Source: Verrucomicrobiota bacterium
GTDB lineage: Bacteria > Verrucomicrobiota > Verrucomicrobiia > Opitutales > Opitutaceae
Assembly (NCBI GenBank): GCA_023457035.1
Contig: JAEWNN010000079.1
Span: forward strand, 1-46,974
Reading direction: 5' to 3'
Length of the DNA: 46,974 nt
Position numbers and translations under genes: made by a program. The notes under the pieces are model-generated. The model saw only the letters and a list, made by a program, of their open reading frames with translations. It had not been told where the DNA came from and did not search any database. Positions 40,272 to 46,974 of the stretch are shown here, piece by piece; within the stretch, counting starts at the first letter, position 1; each line of letters starts with the position of its first letter.

Positions 40272-41630
40272 TCAGATCTCCACGGGCGTGAGCGGCGTGG
40301 GATCGGTGACCTTGATGTGCGGGGCGGCGCGGGCGAACTCCTCGGCGAACCAGGCACGCGCTTCGGGATCGCCGTGGTTGAGCACGACGGCGCGCGGGTC
40401 GCGGCGCAGGGCGAAGTCCATGAGTTCGTCGCGGCCGGCGTGGGCGCTGAGGTTGAAGCGTTCGATCTGGCAGGCGAGCTTCACCTCGGTGTCGAGGGCG
40501 GCGAAGAGGAACTTGTCGCCGTTGTGCGAGGCCAGCAGGGCGCCGCCGGGGGTATCCGGATCGCAGTAGCCGACGAAGGCGATGGTGTTGTGCGCGTGGC
40601 CGGCGAGGCAGGACGCGACGAGGTAGGAGGGGGTGCGCTCGACGACCATGCCGCTGCTCACCAGGTAGATGCCGTTCTGGCGCGGGTCGACGCCGGGGAT
40701 GAGCTTGCGCGGGGTCTGCTGGACCTTGAGAGCCTTCAGGACGGAGCGGCTGAAGTGGATGTGGCTGGTCTTGCGTGCGACGTCGTCGAAGTAGTCGCAC
40801 AGGTCGATGCCGAGGCCGGAGCTGTAGATTGGGCACTTGGCGAGGCGGCGGTTCTCGCGGGCGTGGTGGAAGATGGTGAGCAACTCCTGGTGACGGCCGA
40901 GGGCGAAGACGGGGATGAGCACGGAGCCGCCGCGGGCGATGGTGCGGTTGACCGTGTCGAGCAGGCGGTTGATCTCGGACTCGCGGGTGCGGCCGGCGAC
41001 GGGCTCGGTGGCGCCGTGGGTGGTCTCGAGCACGATGGTGTCGAAGCGGCCGGCAGGGAACCGGGCGCCCGGCACGGTGCGTTGGCCCTCGAAGAGCACA
41101 TCGCCGGAGAAGAAGATGTGGCGGCCCTTGTGCTTGAGCTCGACGCCGGCGGCGCCGGCGACATGGCCGGCGGGGTGGAGCGTCACCTCCACGTCGTCCT
41201 TGGCGCCGCTGATCTTGCGCGTCTGGCCGAAGGCGAGGGAGTGGAAGCGCTGGGCGCAGCGGTCGACCTCCTCATGGGTGAAGAGCGGGAGGTCGCTGCG
41301 GGACTGTTCCTCGCGCTGGCGTTCCATGACGCTGGCGGAGTTGTGGAGCATGCGCGCGAGCAGGAGTGCGCTGGAGGAGGACATCACGACCGGGGCGCGG
41401 AGTTGGTGGCGGAGCAGCAGCGGCAGGGAGCCGATGTGGTCGAGGTGGCAGTGGGTGATGATGATCAGGTCGACCTCGAGACCGTCGAGCGGGGTGAAGT
41501 CGGGCGTGGCGGCGGGCCCGGAGAGCTTGGGGTGCAGGCCGCAGTCGATGATGATGCGGACGTCGCCGAGTTGCACGAGGTGGCAGCTGGCGCCGATGCC
41601 GCCGTGCCGGTTGAGATCGAGAAGTTTCAT
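40272..41630 (-). CDS. Metallo-beta-lactamase fold beta-CASP protein (RNA nuclease-like)
   Basis: 452 residues; start at the ATG at 41630 (MKLLDLNRHGGIGASCHLVQ). The metal-binding motif is His60-Cys-His62-Leu-Asp64-His65, followed by 'LHPAGHVAGAAGVEL' and 'HIFFSGDVLFEGQ', then the beta-CASP insert 'SVLIPVFALGRHQELLTIFH' and the late 'FNLSAHAGRDELMDFA' and 'VVLNHGDPEARAWFAEEF'. Bacterial members of this CPSF/YSH1-like branch are predicted or shown to cleave RNA using two zinc ions. The length fits a complete protein. No operon partner is evident. Confidence 0.92.
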   Translation of the reverse strand: MKLLDLNRHGGIGASCHLVQLGDVRIIIDCGLHPKLSGPAATPDFTPLDGLEVDLIIITHCHLDHIGSLPLLLRHQLRAPVVMSSSSALLLARMLHNSASVMERQREEQSRSDLPLFTHEEVDRCAQRFHSLAFGQTRKISGAKDDVEVTLHPAGHVAGAAGVELKHKGRHIFFSGDVLFEGQRTVPGARFPAGRFDTIVLETTHGATEPVAGRTRESEINRLLDTVNRTIARGGSVLIPVFALGRHQELLTIFHHARENRRLAKCPIYSSGLGIDLCDYFDDVARKTSHIHFSRSVLKALKVQQTPRKLIPGVDPRQNGIYLVSSGMVVERTPSYLVASCLAGHAHNTIAFVGYCDPDTPGGALLASHNGDKFLFAALDTEVKLACQIERFNLSAHAGRDELMDFALRRDPRAVVLNHGDPEARAWFAEEFARAAPHIKVTDPTPLTPVEI

Positions 41631-41929
41631 TTCGTAGGAGGGGAACGTCCGCAGCCGGAGCGGTGGACGCGCGTTGGTGATGGACCGACGATGGGCGGGG
41701 CCGGACCGGCGCACAAACAACATCTGCAACTGCCGGGAAAAACCCACTGGGGCATCGGTTGCGCGGCCGGCGAGTTGAGCGCGACAGCCGGCGGGGCCGG
41801 TGGGCGGAGGACGGTTGCCGGTGGGCGGAGGGAAACGGAAACCGCTGATTCACACTGATGCGCAGGCGTGAGTGCTCGGGACGTAGCGACGCGCGTGAGC
41901 GCGTCGGTCGCAGCGGCGCGACGGACGGC
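41631..41929. repeat. Heptamers and a GTAG REP between the beta-CASP and ThiS-like genes
   Basis: GGTGGGC/GGAGGAC heptamers at 41799-41833, an 'AACCGCTGATTCACACTGATG' type unit at about 41840, and a REP hairpin at 41883-41906 identical to the one at 6533-6556. No gene. Confidence 0.7.
41883..41906 (+). repeat. REP-like hairpin, GTAGCGACGCGC type
   Basis: GTAG head, CGACGCGC and GCGCGTCG arms around TGA; identical over 24 bases to 6533-6556 although 35 kb away. Confidence 0.78.
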
Positions 41930-42142
41930 TCAGGTGTCGGTGCGGCGTGGACGGGTCCGGAGTTGGTCGCCGTGGCGGAGCAGGAGATGTGCGGCCTCCG
42001 CGGGCGTGAGGTCGCGGCCATTGTATTCGATGGCCAATCGCTCGGGCCGGAGACCCTGCTCGCACAGGAAGTCCCCGACGATGCAGCCGGCGGGCCGGGT
42101 GTACGGGGTGCCGTCGAGCGTGATGGTGATCTGGAGCGGCAT
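41930..42142 (-). CDS. ThiS/MoaD-like ubiquitin-fold protein without C-terminal Gly-Gly
   Basis: 70 residues. 'MPLQITITLDGTPYTRPAGC', 'RPERLAIEYNGRDLTPAEAA' and 'LLLRHGDQLRTRP' follow the strand order of ThiS-type sulfur carriers (E-x-N-G near the middle, H/D-G-D near the end). Normal ThiS ends in Gly-Gly, whose terminal carboxylate is adenylated and thiocarboxylated for thiazole synthesis; this protein ends in Arg-Arg-Thr-Asp-Thr. Either it is a sulfur-carrier-like protein with another job, or the end has been altered by the adjacent repeat region. No thiG, thiF or thiE is nearby. Confidence 0.65.
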   Translation of the reverse strand: MPLQITITLDGTPYTRPAGCIVGDFLCEQGLRPERLAIEYNGRDLTPAEAAHLLLRHGDQLRTRPRRTDT

Positions 42143-42270
42143 GGCGGTGCGGCCTGACAGGTCTCGGGATAGCGGCGGTGGTGGGGGGCGGGCAACGGTG
42201 AACCGCGGTGCCCGAGCCGGGCACGATTACGGTTGGCGGCGGGCGGAGGTGTCCCGACGATGGCCCCACG

Positions 42271-42969
42271 ATGACTTCCGGCGACTACCTCGCACTGCTG
42301 TTGATGGGGCTGTTCGGCACGGGGCACTGCATCGGCATGTGCGGGCCGTTCGTGGTCGCGGCGGCAACGGGGCCGGGCGGAGCCGCGGCGGTGGTTGGCC
42401 GGAGCCTGGCGTATCAACTTGGCAAGACGCTCACCTACGTTTTCCTGGCGGTGCTGTTCAGCGTGGTGGGCGGCTGGATCGCGGGCGGCGGCGTGCTGCC
42501 GTGGGTGCAGAACGCGATGAGCGCGGCGGTCGGCCTCGGCATGGTCGCGCTGGGGCTGGCCTACCTGTTGGAGCTGCGCCTTTCGGCGGGGGCGCGGCGC
42601 TGGGTCGACGGGAGCCGTTGGTGCGGCGCGCTCGGCGCGGTGCTGCGGGCGCCGACGTGGTGGCGCAGCGTGCTGATCGGGTGGCTCAACGGTTTCCTGC
42701 CCTGCGGCCTGTCGTTGATGGCGCTGGTGTATGCGGCGGGTTTCGGTTCGGTGACGCAGGCGGCCGCGGGCGCGGCGTTGTTCGGCGCGGCGACGATCCC
42801 CGGCCTGACGCTCACGGCGTTGTTCGGCGCGCGGTTGCTGGCCGGGGGACGGCGTTGGCTACTGCGGCTGGCGGGGGCGACGCTGGTCGTGTTGGGGGTC
42901 ATCACGATCGTGCGCGGCGTGCCGGCGATCCACGAGTGGTTCCATGCGCACACGGTGGTGCCGTGGTGA
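42271..42969 (+). CDS. SafE/DsbD-like six-helix membrane protein
   Basis: 232 residues with about six membrane helices. The first carries the signature 'GLFGTGHCIGMCGPFVVAAA' (G-x-x-H-C-x-G-M-C-G-P), and the fourth repeats the idea as 'GWLNGFLPCGLSLMALVYAA'. This is the sulfite exporter TauE/SafE or UreH/DsbD_2 group, often found near cytochrome oxidase assembly or metal-handling genes, which are absent here. The start at 42271 follows from the first helix; the longer frame to 42208 is not convincing. Substrate unknown. Confidence 0.88.
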   Translation: MTSGDYLALLLMGLFGTGHCIGMCGPFVVAAATGPGGAAAVVGRSLAYQLGKTLTYVFLAVLFSVVGGWIAGGGVLPWVQNAMSAAVGLGMVALGLAYLLELRLSAGARRWVDGSRWCGALGAVLRAPTWWRSVLIGWLNGFLPCGLSLMALVYAAGFGSVTQAAAGAALFGAATIPGLTLTALFGARLLAGGRRWLLRLAGATLVVLGVITIVRGVPAIHEWFHAHTVVPW

Positions 42970-43440
42970 GAGGGGGGCGGTGGGCGGATGACGGAGGACG
43001 GTAGCCGGTTGCCGGTGGCCAGTGGACAGTGAACAGAGGACAGACGACGGAATACGGTGGGTGGAGGAGGGCGGAGGGCCGGTGGACGGTGGCGGGTTGG
43101 GGAGATGAATGTGGAAATCAGGAACTCAGGAACGGAGAGGAGCCATCTTGGTTGCCGGCGTGGCGTTGGATTTTCGGGAAACCATGTCGTGTGCTCTGCC
43201 GTACGGCCGATTGGTTCCATTCTACGGTGCGCGGGTTCCTCTCGAGCAACATGAGCCTGAAACCACGGATTTCACTGATGTCCACGGATCGGCCAGCGAC
43301 CATCCGTGCAAATCCGTTTGATCCGTGGTCGTCCTCTCCGGCGATTCAACCGTGTTGTTTCCCCGCAAGACCGCGCCCCGGCGCGCGTCTACGCTGAGTT
43401 CGTGAGTTCCAGGTTTTGCACGCGTGCCTTCCCGGAGAGG
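42970..43440. repeat. Heptamers, octamers and a ~165-bp element relative
   Basis: About 17 heptamers at 42979-43098 (GGTGGGC, GGATGAC, GGAGGAC, GGTAGCC and so on). Octamers GGAAATCAGGAACTCAGGAA stand at 43113. A leader like that at 31421 and a degenerate palindrome (43194-43210) follow. The element copy D is at 43245-43411. No gene. Confidence 0.75.
43245..43411 (-). repeat. ~165-bp 'ATCCGTG' hairpin element, copy D
   Basis: Starts GCAACATGAGCCTGAAACCA like copy A. The hairpin arms are diverged, then comes the CCCCGCAAGACCGCGCCCCG stretch, and it ends in GTCTACGC and TGAGTTCC. Confidence 0.72.
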
Positions 43441-43540
43441 GTGAACCACTGATGGGCTTCGCCAATGGGCGAAGCCTTGAAGGTGTCCTGCGGCTGATCG
43501 CCGCAGGGAAGATGGGGCCGGCGCCCGCTGATCGCGGGCG
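43441..43540 (+). repeat. ~101-bp triple-hairpin element, copy 5
   Basis: All three stems are intact. It is followed directly by a reverse REP hairpin (43543-43566). Confidence 0.88.
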
Positions 43541-43542
43541 GA

Positions 43543-43566
43543 CGCTGCGCTCACGCGCAGCGCTAC
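43543..43566 (-). repeat. REP-like hairpin, GTAGCGCTGCGC type
   Basis: Minus strand: GTAG, CGCTGCGC and GCGCAGCG arms around GTGA. A compensated stem variant of the GTAGCGACGC family. Confidence 0.75.
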
Positions 43567-43766
43567 GAGCTGAAGGTCTGGCGGAGCGCAGGGGGGCTCT
43601 GGCGACCATCAGCTTCTATCAGCGGTTTCATCTCTCCGCGGTCCGGTTTCCTGATTCCCTGATTTCCACATTCTCCGTGTCCGCAATCCGGGTGGGGATT
43701 TCGGAGGCCGGTGGGGGCGCCAGAAATCGATTGCGGGGGCGCGGGGGAGGCCGATGCTCGTCGCCC
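43567..43766. other. Leader region of the riboflavin synthase gene
   Basis: A reverse octamer unit (TTCCTGATTCCCTGATTTCC) lies at about 43650. I looked for the conserved parts of an FMN riboswitch and did not find them. No clear promoter boxes. Confidence 0.4.
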
Positions 43767-44414
43767 ATGTTCACCGGGATCGTCGAAGAAGTCGGACGCG
43801 TTGTTTCCTTCGAGCACCAGGCCGCCGCGTGGCGCCTCGTGGTCGAGGCGGCGCTGGTCGTGCCGGGCACGAACGTCGGCGACAGCATTGCCGTGAACGG
43901 CTGCTGTCTGACCGTCGTCGCTCTCGCGGGCAACCGGCTGAGCTTCGACCTGCTCGAGGAGACGGTGCGCCTGACCAACATTGCGCAGGTCGGTGCGGGC
44001 GGGGTGGTGAACCTCGAGCGCAGCCTGCGGCCCGACGGCAAGATGGGCGGGCATTTCGTGACGGGCCATGTCGACGGCCCGGGCGAGATCGCCGTGCTCG
44101 AGCCGCGCGGGGCCGACCGGTATTTGCGCGTGCGCTACCCGGCGCAGCACCGCGGCCTGCTCGTGCCGAAGGGCAGCATCGCGGTCGACGGCGTGTCGTT
44201 GACGGTGGTCGAGGTGACCGACGAGTGGTTCTCGATCTGGCTGATCCCGCACACGATGGAGGCGACCAACCTCGGCGGGCGGCGCGCGGGCGACCGGGTG
44301 AATCTCGAGTTCGACATGCTGGCCAAGTACGTGGACCGGCTGCTGGCGTTGCGCGCGGAGGCGGCGGGCGGTCCCCCGCCGGCCGTGCCGGTGAAGCCGA
44401 TCTGGCAGAGCTGA
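43767..44414 (+). CDS. ribE: Riboflavin synthase, alpha subunit
   Basis: 215 residues. The start is the ATG at 43767, which gives the invariant MFTGIVEEVG. Two lumazine-binding barrels of about 95 residues each follow: the first with 'VGDSIAVNGCCLTVVALAG', the second with 'KGSIAVDGVSLTVVEVTDEW', separated by 'GGHFVTGHVDGPGEI'. The enzyme dismutates two 6,7-dimethyl-8-ribityllumazine molecules to riboflavin; it acts as a trimer. No other rib gene is adjacent. The downstream glycosylase gene begins 3 bp after the stop, so they are probably co-transcribed. Confidence 0.96.
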   Translation: MFTGIVEEVGRVVSFEHQAAAWRLVVEAALVVPGTNVGDSIAVNGCCLTVVALAGNRLSFDLLEETVRLTNIAQVGAGGVVNLERSLRPDGKMGGHFVTGHVDGPGEIAVLEPRGADRYLRVRYPAQHRGLLVPKGSIAVDGVSLTVVEVTDEWFSIWLIPHTMEATNLGGRRAGDRVNLEFDMLAKYVDRLLALRAEAAGGPPPAVPVKPIWQS

Positions 44415-44417
44415 GCC

Positions 44418-45488
<1,071 letters not shown>

Positions 45489-45490
45489 AT

Positions 45491-46974
45491 ATGCCCGCCA
45501 TGAACACGCCACCGGACGGAAACCGTTCGCAGGACAACCAATTGGACGAGACGAAGGTGCGACCGCGGGACCGGCTGCCGGCGTTTGGCGCGATCGCCAT
45601 CGCGCTGCTGGCGCTCGGTTTGGTCGTCGCCGCGCGCGCGGAGAACGAATACGGCTTCGACTACCAGGAGCTGCAGTACCGCGCGAAGAACCTCGCCGCG
45701 AAGCCGTTCGAGCGGCCGCCCACCCGCGTGCCCGACTGGCTGCTGCCGCCGAAGATCAACTACGACCAGCACCGCGACATCCGCTTCCGCACCGACCGCT
45801 CGCTGTGGCGCGAGGACCAGCTGCCGTTCCAGGTGCAGTTCTTCCACCCGGGCTGGCTGTTCCACGAGACGGTGCAGATCCACGAGCTCGAGGGGAAACG
45901 CGAGATCGCGTTCCCCTTCAGCCGGCGCTTTTTCGACTACGGGAAGAACAGCTTCAACGAGTCGATCCCGCGCGACATGGGCTACGCGGGTTTCCGCATC
46001 CACTACGCGCTCAACCGCCCCGAGTACCTCGACGAGCTGGCGGTGTTCCTCGGCGCGAGCTACTTCCGCGCGCTCGGCAAGGGGCAGCACTACGGCCTGT
46101 CGGCCCGCGGCCTGGCGGTCGACACCGCCGCGCCGGCCGGCGAGGAGTTCCCCGTCTTCCGCGAGTTCTGGCTCGAACGACCCGCGCCCGACGCGCAGGA
46201 GGTCGTGGTCTACGCGCTCATGGACAGCCGGCGCGTGACCGGCGCGTACCGCTTCGCGATCAAACCCGGCAACGACACGACGATGCGGGTACGCGCCACG
46301 CTCTATCTGCGCGAGCCGATCGGCCTGCTCGGGCTCGCGCCGTTCTCCAGCATGTTCTGGCACGGCGAGAACTCCGGCACCACCAACGGCGACTACCGTC
46401 CCGAGGTGCACGATTCCGACGGCCTGCTGGTGCTGCACGACACGGGCGAGTGGCTCTGGCGCCCGGTCGACAACCCGAAGCAGGTCACCATGGCCTACCT
46501 CGCCGCGGAGAACGTGCGCGGCTTCGGCCTGCTCCAGCGCGATCGCAATTTCGACCACTACCAGGATCTCGAGGCCCATTACCACCAGCGCCCGAGCGTT
46601 TGGGTCGAGCCGGTCGGCGACTGGGGCCGCGGCTCCGTGGTGCTGACCGAGCTGCCCACGGCCGACGAGACGATGGACAACATCGTGGCCTTCTGGTCGC
46701 CCGAGAAATGCCCGGCGGTCGGCGCGCCCTACGAATTCGAGTACGATCTGCATTGGCTCACCGACCTGGGCAAGCGCCCGCCGGCCGGCTACACCATCGC
46801 CACGCGGCCCTCGACCGTGATGGGGCGGCCCGACCTGAAACGCTTCGTCGTCGATTTCGCCGGCCCGGTGCTGGGCCGGCACGGCGAGGGCGTCGAGGGG
46901 CTCGTCTCCGTGGGCCCGGGCGCGACGCTCGAAGGGGTGAACACGCAGCGCAACCACAACGACTGCAGCTGGCG
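45491..46974 (+). CDS. opgG: OpgG/MdoG-family glucan biosynthesis protein, 3' partial
   Basis: The frame is open from ATG 45491 (or ATG 45500) to the window end, about 494 residues seen. A signal or anchor helix lies at about residues 32-48 ('AFGAIAIALLALGLVVAARA'). It is followed by the MdoG domain: 'YGFDYQELQYRAKNLAAKPF', 'YDQHRDIRFRTDRSLWRED', 'FFHPGWLFHETVQIHEL', 'FLGASYFRALGKGQHYGLSA', 'SSMFWHGENSG' and 'DYRPEVHDSDGLLVLHDTGE', in the order of OpgG/OpgD. These periplasmic proteins shape osmoregulated periplasmic beta-glucans. A membrane glucosyltransferase (OpgH) gene would be expected downstream, beyond the window. Confidence 0.93.
   Translation, partial: MPAMNTPPDGNRSQDNQLDETKVRPRDRLPAFGAIAIALLALGLVVAARAENEYGFDYQELQYRAKNLAAKPFERPPTRVPDWLLPPKINYDQHRDIRFRTDRSLWREDQLPFQVQFFHPGWLFHETVQIHELEGKREIAFPFSRRFFDYGKNSFNESIPRDMGYAGFRIHYALNRPEYLDELAVFLGASYFRALGKGQHYGLSARGLAVDTAAPAGEEFPVFREFWLERPAPDAQEVVVYALMDSRRVTGAYRFAIKPGNDTTMRVRATLYLREPIGLLGLAPFSSMFWHGENSGTTNGDYRPEVHDSDGLLVLHDTGEWLWRPVDNPKQVTMAYLAAENVRGFGLLQRDRNFDHYQDLEAHYHQRPSVWVEPVGDWGRGSVVLTELPTADETMDNIVAFWSPEKCPAVGAPYEFEYDLHWLTDLGKRPPAGYTIATRPSTVMGRPDLKRFVVDFAGPVLGRHGEGVEGLVSVGPGATLEGVNTQRNHNDCSW

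Noticed and set aside
40197..41858. Long plus-strand frame over the beta-CASP protein gene
   Set aside because: Antisense shadow; the minus-strand product has the full set of metal-binding motifs.
43567..43766. FMN riboswitch ahead of riboflavin synthase
   Set aside because: None of the conserved helix parts could be found by eye; the region holds a reverse octamer repeat.

Overview
The window reads as a GC-rich chromosome segment of a free-living Gram-negative heterotroph, most likely Verrucomicrobiota of the Opitutaceae type. This is inferred from gene content: a PEP-CTERM surface protein, a GH10 xylanase lipoprotein, a DUF4838 glycan-active protein, an OpgG-type protein and a separate E1-alpha/E1-beta/E2 pyruvate dehydrogenase set. 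No rRNA, tRNA, CRISPR array, phage or intact transposase was seen.

Layout. 1-9 kb: transglutaminase-like protein (cut by the window start), PEP-CTERM protein, CII-like regulator, GH10 xylanase, RluA pseudouridine synthase, GNAT enzyme, GbsR/MarR-type regulator, then 1.1 kb of repeats and an unknown membrane protein. 9.2-23.3 kb: a surface polysaccharide operon, all on +, with many 4-bp ATGA overlaps: polymerase/ligase, PglK/MsbA-like ABC flippase, pyruvyltransferase, eight glycosyltransferases and a WcaF-like acetyltransferase. 23.3-33.3 kb: the looser second half, with a sugar epimerase, a WecA/WbpL-like and a PglC-like initiating transferase, a DUF4838 protein, two HEPN/MNT toxin-antitoxin pairs and one RelE/ParE-like pair. 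33.6-42.1 kb, minus strand: DEAD-box helicase, PDH E2, E1-beta, E1-alpha, a beta-CASP metallo-beta-lactamase protein and a ThiS-like protein without the terminal Gly-Gly. 42.3-47 kb, plus strand: SafE/DsbD-like membrane protein, riboflavin synthase, a family-4-like uracil-DNA glycosylase lacking two of its four usual Fe-S cysteines, and OpgG (runs off the end).

The likely function of 9.5-32.4 kb is to start a glycan on undecaprenyl phosphate (PglC-like and/or WecA-like enzyme), extend and decorate it (glycosyltransferases, pyruvyl- and acetyltransferase), flip it (ABC protein) and polymerise or ligate it.

The most unusual content is the repeats. Nearly every gap outside 9.5-21.7 kb is built from a few repeat classes: (1) degenerate 7-bp tandem units of the form RGWNNNC, often in mirrored arms; (2) REP-like hairpins headed by GTAG; (3) double hairpins that include the 18-bp palindrome CTCTGCCGTACGGCAGAG; (4) a ~101-bp element with three hairpins, five copies, all in one orientation; (5) a ~165-bp 'ATCCGTG' hairpin element, four copies. 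The same material lies in frame inside at least six protein genes (glycosyltransferase, epimerase, WecA-like transferase, DUF4838 protein, uracil-DNA glycosylase, PDH E2), always in what look like loops, linkers or termini. The tightly packed polysaccharide core is essentially free of it. This in-frame spread of several repeat classes is the best candidate for something undescribed here.
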